Below are positions 15,551 through 22,974 of a DNA stretch of 22,974 nucleotides, piece after piece. Within the stretch, counting starts at the first letter, position 1, and every line of letters starts with the position of its first letter. The position numbers were made by a program, and so were the translations under genes. This stretch comes from Flavobacteriales bacterium (lineage in GTDB: Bacteria; Bacteroidota; Bacteroidia; Flavobacteriales; UA16), in contig JABISU010000115.1 in NCBI GenBank assembly GCA_018700255.1, forward strand, positions 1 to 22,974, read 5' to 3'. The notes below the pieces were generated by a model. It was given only the letters and a program-made list of their open reading frames with translations. It had not been told where the DNA came from and did not search any database.

Positions 15551-16873
15551 ATGCTATCGTTTCTATCAAATTTGAATCCTGATTTTAAGAAACTACTCTC
15601 AGGTAGTGGACTTGTCATGGCTTTTAAAGTCGCTGGGGCTGGGGCTGGATATGTTTTTGCGTATTTGATAACATCAAACTATGGAGCAGAGTCTTTCGGA
15701 ATTTTCGAGCTTAGCCTTACAGCCCTAACCATCGCGAGCTTATTCGCCAGACTGGGTCTTGGTGGAGCCTTGGTAAGATTCATACCTGAATTCGTTGAGA
15801 AGGGAGCGGGCGCTAACCTCCGCAAGGTCTACAGACTGGCTATATTACTCTCTCTGCCGTTTTCGATTTTGCTTGGTGTTTTACTTTATGTATATGCATA
15901 CGATCTAGCCATGCTTTTCGGGAATGAAGGTCTCACGACCCCATTTAGAATTGCTGCTCATATTATTCCTTTTGCAACCTCATATCAAATAAATGCAGAG
16001 GCATACAGAGGTATGAAAAAGATGAAAGGGTACAGCATTCTTCAAAGAGGGACAGTAATCCTCATTGCGATTGCGGCATTCTTCATCCTACAATTTCAGG
16101 GCTATGAAACCCACTTAATTCCACTTTTTTCATTCGGAATAGGAGTGATTTTGCTGTCAGTTTTTGCAGCTTTCACGACCCCACGAACTCTGTCAAAGCA
16201 AGTCGTCGCAAAAACAACTTCCAAGACTGATGAAATAGCCATAAAACCACTTCTAAAGGTGGCTTTCCCTATGCTTATAAGCACGTCGATGTTTATGATC
16301 ATGAGTTGGTCTGACACGCTGATGATTGGCTATTACTTAGATGAGTCAGAGGTAGGAATATATCGCTTGGCGTTCAAAGTAGCCACCCTCATAACCTTCG
16401 CTCAGTTCGCAATAAATAGCATAGCGGCCCCAATGTTTAGCTCCTTTAGTGCAAAGAATGATCTGGCAGGTCTCCGAAAGATGACCCGCAACATTGGGTA
16501 TATGAACCTCATTATCAGCACACCCATTTTTATAGCAATTCTTATCTTCCCGAGTTTTGTTTTAGACTTCTTCGGTGAAGAGTTCACGGATGGTGTTGCA
16601 CCTTTAATTATCCTAGCTATAGGCCAAATCATTAATGCTATTTGCGGCCCAGTGATGTACCTCCTCAACATGACAGGGAAGGAAAAGCAAGCTCGAAATA
16701 TCATCATAGTCGCCTCCATCATAAATGTAGCTCTCAACCTATACTTTATTCCACTTTACGGTCTAATGGGAGCAGCGATTGCGACTGGAGTTAGTACTGT
16801 TGTTTGGAATATAATGGCTGTATTCCAGATTAAGAAGGAGTATGGCTTTATTTCCATCCCCCACCCATTTTAA
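15551..16873 (+). CDS. Polysaccharide/oligosaccharide flippase (MOP superfamily, Wzx-like)
   Basis: 440-aa integral membrane protein with about 12-14 hydrophobic segments. The opening pattern (LLSGSGLVMAFKVAGAGAGYVFAYLIT, then GLGGALVRFIPEF) is that of polysaccharide-biosynthesis flippases. Arg and Glu in VRFIPEFVEKG and the segment LMIGYYLDESEVGIYRLA in the middle also fit. These proteins flip undecaprenyl-linked sugars across the inner membrane for surface polysaccharide assembly. It starts 17 bases after sufE, and its stop is 8 bases before the sulfotransferase gene. Substrate cannot be told. Confidence 0.88.
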   Translation: MLSFLSNLNPDFKKLLSGSGLVMAFKVAGAGAGYVFAYLITSNYGAESFGIFELSLTALTIASLFARLGLGGALVRFIPEFVEKGAGANLRKVYRLAILLSLPFSILLGVLLYVYAYDLAMLFGNEGLTTPFRIAAHIIPFATSYQINAEAYRGMKKMKGYSILQRGTVILIAIAAFFILQFQGYETHLIPLFSFGIGVILLSVFAAFTTPRTLSKQVVAKTTSKTDEIAIKPLLKVAFPMLISTSMFMIMSWSDTLMIGYYLDESEVGIYRLAFKVATLITFAQFAINSIAAPMFSSFSAKNDLAGLRKMTRNIGYMNLIISTPIFIAILIFPSFVLDFFGEEFTDGVAPLIILAIGQIINAICGPVMYLLNMTGKEKQARNIIIVASIINVALNLYFIPLYGLMGAAIATGVSTVVWNIMAVFQIKKEYGFISIPHPF

Positions 16874-16881
16874 GCTCTCAC

Positions 16882-17820
16882 GTGAAAAAGGATTCTCTAA
16901 ATTTTTTCGTAATAGGAGCTGCTAAAGCGGGGACCACCACAGTTTTCGAGCGCCTCAATGCTCGATCAGATGTTTACCTCAGCCCTCTCAAGGAGCCCAA
17001 TTACTACTCCTCGGATATTGACACCTCGAAGTTCTCCCCCGAATTTCGTGCGAACACCCGCCTAGATCTGTCGGACTACTTCTCTCAATCTCCACTACCG
17101 ATACTTCAAGTAGGCTTTATTCGCGACTCCTCCGAGTACGCCTCTCTTTTTGCGCCCGCCCCATCAACAGCGCTTATCCGTGGAGAATGCAGTACCTCCT
17201 ATTTATTTTCGCATGCCGCCCCAGCCGCCCTTGCCGCAGAACACCCCAATGCCCGCATCTTAATCATGCTCCGCAACCCCATCGACCGCTTGTACTCCCA
17301 TTATATGATGGCCCGCAAGTACGGCTTCACTTCACTTCCTCTTTGCGAGGCCGTAGAAAAAGATCTCGCTCATCCATCACCAGCTTGGGGCGCGAGCGAG
17401 CTCTTCGTACAATTGGGACTATACTCTCAACAAATTTCACGTTGGCGAGCACATTTCCCCGACATCCAAATAAAAATCATGCTTACCGAAGACCTTCGCG
17501 CGCCAGATAAATGGCAAGATCTCCTAGATTGGCTGAAACTCCCTCAGGCAGCAACTCAGCACAACAAAAGCGACGCGAATAGGGGAGGTCTAGCCCGATT
17601 CGAAAAGCTCAATCGCTTTCTTACTTCGCACGGGCTTAAACACAAACTCGGCAACTTGATCCCATCTAGTCTTAAGAATAAGCTCGTAACTTGGTATTAC
17701 AATTCCGAGGCTCTCCCGAAGATGACCACAGAAGAGAGAGAATATGTATCAGGAATTTACGCTGAGGAAATCGCAACGTTACAGCGTGAGCTAAAATTAG
17801 AAGTAGGTAATTGGAAATAG
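16882..17820 (+). CDS. Sulfotransferase (PAPS-dependent, heparan-sulfotransferase-like)
   Basis: 312 aa. The 5'-phosphosulfate loop is VIGAAKAGTTTVFERL (about residues 10-25) and the 3'-phosphate site is MLRNPIDRLYSHYMM, with Arg131 and Ser139. An acceptor region with SPLKEPNYYSS follows the first motif. This is the Sulfotransfer_1-type fold, which moves sulfate from PAPS to a sugar or other hydroxyl acceptor. The start is GTG 16882, 8 bases after the flippase. Its codons are rich in C and the DNA is GC-rich: 38 of 60 bases at 17221-17280, against 19 of 60 at 12421-12480. Together with the flippase it suggests sulfated surface polysaccharide synthesis and possible horizontal transfer. Confidence 0.87.
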   Translation: MKKDSLNFFVIGAAKAGTTTVFERLNARSDVYLSPLKEPNYYSSDIDTSKFSPEFRANTRLDLSDYFSQSPLPILQVGFIRDSSEYASLFAPAPSTALIRGECSTSYLFSHAAPAALAAEHPNARILIMLRNPIDRLYSHYMMARKYGFTSLPLCEAVEKDLAHPSPAWGASELFVQLGLYSQQISRWRAHFPDIQIKIMLTEDLRAPDKWQDLLDWLKLPQAATQHNKSDANRGGLARFEKLNRFLTSHGLKHKLGNLIPSSLKNKLVTWYYNSEALPKMTTEEREYVSGIYAEEIATLQRELKLEVGNWK

Positions 17821-17846
17821 ACTACAGACTCCAACACAAAGTTAAA

Positions 17847-19073
17847 TCACATCCTTTTCCCGCTTCTGCTTCCCTCTTCCGCTTCCGCCTCTAACCTCAT
17901 CACCTCTTTCGCAAACGCCTTCATGTTATCATCTCGAACAGGAGTGGAAGGCGGGAATTTCTCTTTGCGATGATCGACTTGATTTCCGTCCTTCCAAAAC
18001 CTAAAACAAACGTGTGGTCCAGTAGCGAGTCCAGTCGAACCCACAAGCCCTATGGTTTCTCCTTGTTTAACCCTATCACCTACAGATACTAGGCGCTTAC
18101 TCATATGTAAATATTGAGTTTCGTAGGTGTTGTTATGGCGAATCTTCACATATTTCCCATTGCCATTTGTGTAACTAGATTTTGTAACCACACCATCACC
18201 CACAGCTTGAATAGGAGTCCCGGTTTTAGCTGCATAATCTGTTCCCAAGTGGGCTTTCACTTTCTTTAAAATAGGATGAAAACGCTTCTTGTTAAAGCTG
18301 CTGGAAATTCGTGAAAACTCAACTGGGGATTTTAAAAAAGCCTTTCTCAACGACTCTCCTTGTGGATCGAAATAATCTGGACCATCGCCTTGATCGAATC
18401 GGTATGCCGGGAGATCTATTCCGTGGTGGTTGAAGTTGCAGAAAAGTATAGTAGGCATTCCCACGTCCTTTCCGTTCACCCTTTTACGTAAGTAATACGC
18501 CTCGAAAGCGTCCCCCGGCTGTACGTGCGTGAAATCGATGGTCCAGGCATATACACTAGCCATTGCTACTGCGAGATTAGTTGGCACGCCTAATCTTTCA
18601 AAATCGACATATAAAGAGGTGGTTATCTCTCCTTGCACGCTCCTATAAATGGTATCTACTTCGTATGAACCAAGTCTTGCGCCTAAAGTGTCTTTCAAAG
18701 AGAAAACTACGTAGTCTAAGTCATTTCTTTCATATATAAGCCAAACCGGGATTTCGCTTGTGTCCCTCTCTGCAGCAACCCACCAGCGCTTTCCATCTCG
18801 CATTTTCCTAACATCATATACCTCCCTACTGTTAGCGACAAGCGTAGCGACTTTACCTGCGCCAATCCCGAAATTATCAAGAAGATGCGAGAGGGTTTGG
18901 TCTTTGCGAATAATGCCAGAATCCACTTCAAGACTGTCCCAAAACAAATCGAATCGAATCACCGGATCAGGAACTATGGCAGGTAGTCCGCTCGAGTTTG
19001 CAGACTCAGTATGATTACAACTTAAGAACACAAGCACGCTTAATACGCTAGTATAAAAAAGAACTAATCTCAT
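17847..19073 (-). CDS. M23-family peptidase lipoprotein (LytM-type)
   Basis: 408 aa. The signal ends with lipobox FLSC (Cys19), so it is exported and lipid-anchored. Residues about 40-200 form an N-terminal module with a LysM/OapA-like start (DQTLSHLLDNFGI). The C-terminal LytM domain shows HLGTDYAA (His275, Asp279), YLHMS (His323) and GPHVCFRFW (His354, Cys356). The usual HxH is therefore HxC: the third zinc ligand is Cys. M23 enzymes cut peptidoglycan cross-links. The tail is a Glu/Arg-rich helix. It lies 12 bases after the dioxygenase gene and converges on the sulfotransferase gene (26-base gap with no hairpin seen). Confidence 0.9.
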   Translation of the reverse strand: MRLVLFYTSVLSVLVFLSCNHTESANSSGLPAIVPDPVIRFDLFWDSLEVDSGIIRKDQTLSHLLDNFGIGAGKVATLVANSREVYDVRKMRDGKRWWVAAERDTSEIPVWLIYERNDLDYVVFSLKDTLGARLGSYEVDTIYRSVQGEITTSLYVDFERLGVPTNLAVAMASVYAWTIDFTHVQPGDAFEAYYLRKRVNGKDVGMPTILFCNFNHHGIDLPAYRFDQGDGPDYFDPQGESLRKAFLKSPVEFSRISSSFNKKRFHPILKKVKAHLGTDYAAKTGTPIQAVGDGVVTKSSYTNGNGKYVKIRHNNTYETQYLHMSKRLVSVGDRVKQGETIGLVGSTGLATGPHVCFRFWKDGNQVDHRKEKFPPSTPVRDDNMKAFAKEVMRLEAEAEEGSRSGKRM

Positions 19074-19085
19074 ATACTATATGAT

Positions 19086-20081
19086 CTACTTTACCCCGAA
19101 AACTTCACGACTCACCCAACTTTTACCCCAATCTTCGATTTCCTGCTCACTCCATAATTCTGGGAAGAATATGCGCTTTTGGAAACGAGGAGGAAGATAT
19201 TTCTGCCAATTGGTTCCACCTGATGCTGCGATATCTGCAGGGTTGCGTTGTAGGTAGCGAACTGCAGATTTGTAGTGAACTAGCGTCCAGTTTATATTTA
19301 CGTTTACATCTAACCACCGCATAGCTTGACGTAAGTCCTCTTTAACATCAGTTTTATCGTCAGAAAACTCGAGAGAATCTGCTGCAGCTCGTATATTAGA
19401 AGTAAAGACTTTTACAGCTAGTTCCTTTAATCCCTCATCGTATTTCTTTTCAAATTGTTTAAGAGTGAGAGTTTTCGAACCAGACTTTAATTCAGAAGCC
19501 CCTTCTCTCCAATAAAGGTGGTCGAAAATTAAAGGAATGTCTTTTAACGAATATCCTGCGAACTTATCTCTGTGATTTTTGTGAGAAAGGCGATCTAACG
19601 TTGTGCTATAGATTTCCACTTTTCGATATTGAGCACTCTGGAAACCACTCGCAGGGAGTAGCGACATTCGAAATTTCAGGAACTCACCTTGATCCATTCC
19701 GTCCACCATAATATCGAAGCTACTGGTTAGAGCTTCGAAGTAGCGATTGATTCTCCTTACTCGTTCTAATAAAAATTTAGGCGTAAGATTCCCAGATTTA
19801 ACGTGCTCATCGACACGATCGAATTCGTGTATTGCAAGTTTAAAGTACAGCTCTGTAATTTGATGATAGATAATGAAGACTTTCTCATCAGGGTATGGTG
19901 TAATCGGTTGTTGAAGATTCAACAGTGTGTCAAGGTTTATATAATCCCAGTAAGTGAGGAAGTCAGCATACAAAAGACCATCTAAATACGAAGATAAATC
20001 TTGCCCCATATCAGAATATTTCTTCTGCAAAAGGTCTAATTTCTCTAATATTTCTGGCTTAAAATCGGTTGTGTTAGGCAT
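19086..20081 (-). CDS. kynA: Tryptophan 2,3-dioxygenase family protein
   Basis: 331-aa haem enzyme that opens the indole ring of L-tryptophan to N-formylkynurenine, the first step of kynurenine breakdown. The core family blocks are present in order: WDYINLDTLLNLQQP, IIYHQITELYFKLAIHEF (His73, matching the active-site His55 of Xanthomonas TDO), GEFLKFRMSLLPASGFQSAQ (Arg138, the carboxylate-binding Arg) and VHYKSAVRYL, whose His269 is the likely haem ligand. The Gly/Ser loop (DIAASGGTNW) is divergent from the classical GTGGSSG. I read it as a divergent TDO subgroup seen in Bacteroidota. It lies 3 bases after the ridA-type gene. Function is likely but not certain because of the altered loop. Confidence 0.88.
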   Translation of the reverse strand: MPNTTDFKPEILEKLDLLQKKYSDMGQDLSSYLDGLLYADFLTYWDYINLDTLLNLQQPITPYPDEKVFIIYHQITELYFKLAIHEFDRVDEHVKSGNLTPKFLLERVRRINRYFEALTSSFDIMVDGMDQGEFLKFRMSLLPASGFQSAQYRKVEIYSTTLDRLSHKNHRDKFAGYSLKDIPLIFDHLYWREGASELKSGSKTLTLKQFEKKYDEGLKELAVKVFTSNIRAAADSLEFSDDKTDVKEDLRQAMRWLDVNVNINWTLVHYKSAVRYLQRNPADIAASGGTNWQKYLPPRFQKRIFFPELWSEQEIEDWGKSWVSREVFGVK

Positions 20082-20084
20082 AGC

Positions 20085-20525
20085 TTATGATTTTATTGTA
20101 GCAATACATTTTAATTCAATCGCAATAGGAGTGGGAAGACAGTTTATCTCTACAGTTGTTCGGCAAGGTCTCTTATCCCCAAGGTCAGAAAAATATTCTG
20201 CATAAATACGATTGAACTCAGTAAAATCTCTTGACATATTCGTTAAAAATACGGTAACATCTACAAGCTCTTCCCACGAACTGCCACTTGCCTTTAAAAT
20301 AGCGTTTACATTAGCAAAAACCGCGTGAACCTGAGCGGCAATATCATAGTTTATAACCTCCCCGTTCGCGGAAAGTTCTAAACCAGGCACTTTGCTATCG
20401 CTTGTACCTGATCCCGCTATACGTGGCCCAACTCCACTTAAGAATAAAAGTTTACCCACTCTTCTAGCGTGTGGGTAAGATCCCACAGGCTTAGGTGCAT
20501 TATTTGTATAAATACTATTGCTCAT
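20085..20525 (-). CDS. RidA-superfamily deaminase, 2-aminomuconate deaminase-like
   Basis: 146-aa cytoplasmic protein of the RidA/YjgF/UK114 superfamily. The key Arg (Arg122 in RPCRTTVEINCLP) and Glu137 (AIELKCIATI) of the active cleft are present. The N-terminal motif PVGSYPHARR and the inserted loop after VGPR are typical of 2-aminomuconate deaminases rather than of the short RidA type. 2-Aminomuconate deaminase acts late in the kynurenine meta-cleavage route, after 3-hydroxyanthranilate cleavage, which agrees with the tryptophan dioxygenase gene 3 bases downstream. A general imine-hydrolysing RidA role cannot be excluded. Start is ATG 20525, preceded by a -7-like box. Confidence 0.82.
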   Translation of the reverse strand: MSNSIYTNNAPKPVGSYPHARRVGKLLFLSGVGPRIAGSGTSDSKVPGLELSANGEVINYDIAAQVHAVFANVNAILKASGSSWEELVDVTVFLTNMSRDFTEFNRIYAEYFSDLGDKRPCRTTVEINCLPTPIAIELKCIATIKS

Positions 20526-20545
20526 GCCTCGAAGGTAGTAACTTG
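20518..20545 (+). promoter_or_regulatory. Aminopeptidase gene promoter overlapping the divergent ridA start
   Basis: TTG (20518-20520), 18 bases, then TAACTTG (20539-20545), one base shorter than TAnnTTTG. ATG 20551 follows after 5 bases. The -33 element lies inside the first codons of the minus-strand ridA-type gene, so the two promoters interlock over about 50 bases and probably compete. Confidence 0.45.
20530..20537 (-). promoter_or_regulatory. ridA-kynA-M23 operon -7 element, near-leaderless
   Basis: The minus strand reads TACCTTCG (one mismatch from TAnnTTTG), then AGGC, then ATG 20525. A TTC lies 22 bases upstream as a weak -33 element. The box lies in a 25-base divergent gap and the -33 region falls inside the first codons of the aminopeptidase gene. 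Confidence 0.5.
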
Positions 20546-20550
20546 CGGCT

Positions 20551-21840
20551 ATGCGTTACGAAAAATTACCATCTGCGTTATACACACGCAATAGAAAGGC
20601 ATTAGCTGACAAGTTAGATTCTAAAGGCTTAAGCCTATTTTTTTCAAATGATATTTATCCAACTAGTGCAGATGGAACAATGCCTTTTGTTCAGGCAACT
20701 GATATTTTCTATTTGAGTGGAGTAGATCAAGAGGAAACAATCTTACTTCTTTTCCCTGATGCACATTCAGATGCAGATAAAGAGATTTTGTTTACGATTG
20801 AGACAAGTGAGGAGCTGGCAGTTTGGCATGGAGCGAAACTCACCAAACAAGAGGCAAGAGAATCTACAGGCATTCGAAACGTTCAGTGGTTATCCGCATT
20901 CGAAAGCACGCTTCACAGGCTTATGGCAGAAGCAGAATTGCTTTACTTGAACGACAACCCCCACACACGCGCGAGCACACTAGTTGAAACTCGTGAGTCA
21001 CGCGAGAACACTAGTATTAGAGAAAAATATCCAAATCATATTACGGAAAGAACAGCCCCTCTCCTTTATGATTTAAGAGCAGTAAAGCATAAGACGGAAA
21101 TTTTGCAAATGCAAAGAGCTTGTGACATTACAAAAGCAGGACTTGAAAGAGTACTTCAATTTGTAAAGCCTGGAGTAATGGAGTATGAAATTGAAGCAGA
21201 ATTTCTTCATGAATTTATAAGAAGAGGTTCAAGAAGGTTTGCCTACACGCCAATTGTCGGGAGTGGTGCAAACGCTTGTGTACTTCATTATATTGAGAAT
21301 AATAAGGAATGTAAAGCCGGCGATGTGGTACTTATGGATGTGGGCGCTGAGTATGGCAATTACGCAGCGGACATGACCAGGTGTATCCCTGTTAGCGGAA
21401 AATTTACAGATAGGCAGCGAGCGGTGTATAACTCAGTTTATTCAGTTATGCAAGATGCAACTAAACTACTCAGACCTGGCGTGAGTTTACATGAATATCA
21501 CAAGCAAGTAGGAGAGCTTATGACGAAGCAGCTACTCGATTTGAAGCTTATTGACAAGCATGACGTATCTAAACAATCAGCATCCTCTCCTGCCTATAAA
21601 AAGTATTTTATGCACGGAACTTCTCACTTTATAGGTTTAGATGTTCACGATGTAGGACATTGGCAAAATCCTATACAAGCAGGAAATGTTTTCACATGTG
21701 AGCCAGGAATTTACATACCTGAAGAAGGCCTGGGAATACGCTTGGAGAATGATATAGTAATCACGGATAATGGGTTCGTTGACCTAATGGCACACATCCC
21801 TATTGAGGCTGAAGCTATAGAAGAGGGCATGAACTCTTAG
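20551..21840 (+). CDS. pepP: Xaa-Pro aminopeptidase (M24B, PepP-like)
   Basis: 429-aa aminopeptidase that removes N-terminal residues next to proline. An N-terminal AMP_N domain (about 1-165, with FVQATDIFYLSGVDQEE) precedes the pita-bread catalytic domain. The two-metal site is complete: Asp263 (LMDVGAEYGNY), Asp274 (ADMTR), His359 (HGTSHFIGLDVHDVGH), Glu384 (CEPGIYI) and Glu399 (RLENDI). The full set of ligands argues for an active enzyme. No signal peptide. Transcribed divergently from the ridA-type gene across only 25 bases. The 70 bases after its stop hold the start region of the next gene and no clear terminator. Confidence 0.95.
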   Translation: MRYEKLPSALYTRNRKALADKLDSKGLSLFFSNDIYPTSADGTMPFVQATDIFYLSGVDQEETILLLFPDAHSDADKEILFTIETSEELAVWHGAKLTKQEARESTGIRNVQWLSAFESTLHRLMAEAELLYLNDNPHTRASTLVETRESRENTSIREKYPNHITERTAPLLYDLRAVKHKTEILQMQRACDITKAGLERVLQFVKPGVMEYEIEAEFLHEFIRRGSRRFAYTPIVGSGANACVLHYIENNKECKAGDVVLMDVGAEYGNYAADMTRCIPVSGKFTDRQRAVYNSVYSVMQDATKLLRPGVSLHEYHKQVGELMTKQLLDLKLIDKHDVSKQSASSPAYKKYFMHGTSHFIGLDVHDVGHWQNPIQAGNVFTCEPGIYIPEEGLGIRLENDIVITDNGFVDLMAHIPIEAEAIEEGMNS

Positions 21841-21910
21841 ACCTTTAAGAAAAGCAAGATAATTTACACTTGGATTCACTAACTTGTGTGCCAAATAAAG
21901 ATGGAATAAG

Positions 21911-22974
21911 ATGAATAATTTTTGTAAGATTTTAGCGGTGTCGATGTTTTTTATTTCAATGAATTTCACAACTGTAAACGCCCAGTTTATTGGATATACA
22001 GTTGAATTAGACACAATGTTTTTAGAGGAAGGGAGCGACCTAGAATTCTTTGGCACATATCGTGTTTACGCGAACTTTACAAATCAGAACGATGCAATTA
22101 GCGCTTTATTTTCAGATGTAGGAGCTCTTGATACTCCACCCATGTTTATAGATGCCCCATGCGGATGCCATAATCCAGTTGACGGAAGTTCGGTGATGGA
22201 TGCTACAAACAATTCAGTTTTTTGGAGCACTGTCCCAGACTGGGAATTCGACACTTATTGGACAATAGGAATGACAAGTGGTGACGCTGTTGGTTTACTA
22301 CCCCTGTCTGTTGGAATGCCTAATGGAGATGAAATTTGCTCGGGCTCTTCAAATGACGGAGCATTATTCGTGATTGAGATTCCGCCAAATGCTTTGGCAG
22401 GTGAGAATTTAAGGGTGTTAATTGCTCAAGTAACAACATGTGGAGATTGGTCGCTTCAGACGTGTATTTCAACTTTTATTAATGCTGACCAAACAAATGT
22501 AGAAGATAATTGCCCAGACCTTTTGGTGGTTCCCCACCCTTTTATAGATGGTGAATGTGTAAACGATTCTGACGGAGATGGAGTTTGTGATGAATTTGAA
22601 ATAGCAGGGTGTTCTGAGCTAGAAGCATGTAACTATGACCCAAATGCAACAGACGATAGTATGGATTGTGATTATACGTGTTATGGCTGTATAGATGAAG
22701 AAGCATGTAATTTTAATTCTATTGCGACAGTTGATGATGAAAGCTGTGATTACTTAAGTTGTGCTGGATGTATGAACTCTATGGCGTGCAACTTTGACAT
22801 TGATGCGACAATTGAGGATTCAACTTGCATATTACCTGGTGACCCTTGTGATGATGGCTATGAGAATTCTATAAACGATGAGATACAGCCATCCTGCGAA
22901 TGTCAAGGGATTGGTTGCAATGATCCCAATGCATGTAACTATGAACCCAACGCAATTCCCACTCCATCATTATG
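21911..22974 (+). CDS. Secreted Cys-rich repeat protein, N-terminal part
   Basis: 354 residues are visible; the gene runs off the right edge. The N-terminal signal peptide (MNNFCKILAVSMFF, cleavage near VNAQF) marks export. Residues about 25-215 form a beta-rich domain with Cys pairs (APCGCHN, EICSG) that I do not recognise. A short Ca-binding-type stretch, DSDGDGVCDEFE, follows. Then at least four Cys-rich modules start with GC and contain ACNY/ACNF then a P.A/I.A step, beginning at 22607, 22685, 22766 and 22913. Such modules are common in surface proteins of marine Flavobacteriales. A C-terminal T9SS sorting domain is expected beyond the window but is not seen. A weak -7-like TAACTTG (21880-21886) precedes it. 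Confidence 0.85.
   Translation, partial: MNNFCKILAVSMFFISMNFTTVNAQFIGYTVELDTMFLEEGSDLEFFGTYRVYANFTNQNDAISALFSDVGALDTPPMFIDAPCGCHNPVDGSSVMDATNNSVFWSTVPDWEFDTYWTIGMTSGDAVGLLPLSVGMPNGDEICSGSSNDGALFVIEIPPNALAGENLRVLIAQVTTCGDWSLQTCISTFINADQTNVEDNCPDLLVVPHPFIDGECVNDSDGDGVCDEFEIAGCSELEACNYDPNATDDSMDCDYTCYGCIDEEACNFNSIATVDDESCDYLSCAGCMNSMACNFDIDATIEDSTCILPGDPCDDGYENSINDEIQPSCECQGIGCNDPNACNYEPNAIPTPSL

Noticed and set aside
17860..17900. CT-rich low-complexity stretch near the end of the M23 gene
   Set aside because: It is the coding sequence of the Glu/Arg/Ser-rich C-terminal tail, not a separate repeat element.
1..22974. CRISPR array, tRNA, rRNA, insertion sequence or prophage genes
   Set aside because: Read for regular spaced repeats, cloverleaf sequences, transposase or phage motifs; none found.

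Overview
The window looks like the chromosome of a Bacteroidota bacterium, most likely a marine member of the Flavobacteriales. The evidence is: promoters of the Bacteroidota type (TAnnTTTG, no Shine-Dalgarno); a type IX secretion (T9SS) C-terminal sorting domain; the neighbour pair ftsX-DUF3098; Bacteroidota-restricted families (DUF3098, DUF6132); and Cys-rich 'GC....ACNY.P.A' repeats at the right end. DNA is AT-rich in most genes. No tRNA, rRNA, CRISPR array, transposase or gene-free stretch above about 120 bases was seen.

Layout. (1) 1-5962, minus strand: a five-gene envelope operon ftsX > DUF3098 > uppP > small lipoprotein > AsmA-like protein. A second short unit with its own promoter follows: a helical hypothetical protein overlapping rsmI, which is cut by the window edge. 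(2) 6079-11076, plus strand: a compact SUF iron-sulfur operon, A-type carrier > sufB > sufC > sufD > sufS. (3) 11092-14984, plus strand: a block between sufS and sufE. It holds a Crp/Fnr regulator with a Cys cluster, a cytoplasmic rhodanese, thioredoxin, a second rhodanese, a DUF6132 membrane peptide, a rhodanese lipoprotein, a cupredoxin-like T9SS protein and a di-haem peroxidase lipoprotein. (4) 15099-17820, plus strand: sufE on its own consensus promoter, then a polysaccharide flippase and a sulfotransferase of clearly higher GC. (5) 17847-20525, minus strand: a RidA/2-aminomuconate-deaminase-type protein > tryptophan 2,3-dioxygenase > M23 peptidase lipoprotein. (6) 20551-end, plus strand: Xaa-Pro aminopeptidase and the N-terminal part of a secreted repeat protein.

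How the genes may work together. SufS takes sulfur from cysteine, SufE relays it, SufBCD builds the cluster and the A-type carrier passes it on. The block inside the SUF neighbourhood encodes three persulfide carriers/transferases (rhodaneses) and a reductant (thioredoxin) behind a Cys-rich Crp/Fnr regulator. I read it as a candidate sulfane-sulfur sensing and trafficking module; this is inference. The RidA-type gene and the dioxygenase, three bases apart, suggest tryptophan catabolism through kynurenine.

The most distinctive sequence-level signal is that several transcription units (ftsX, the A-type carrier gene, sufE, ridA, probably pepP) have the -7 box ending only 4-5 bases before ATG. 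This predicts leaderless or nearly leaderless mRNAs, and it also settles the start codons of ftsX, the A-type carrier and sufE.
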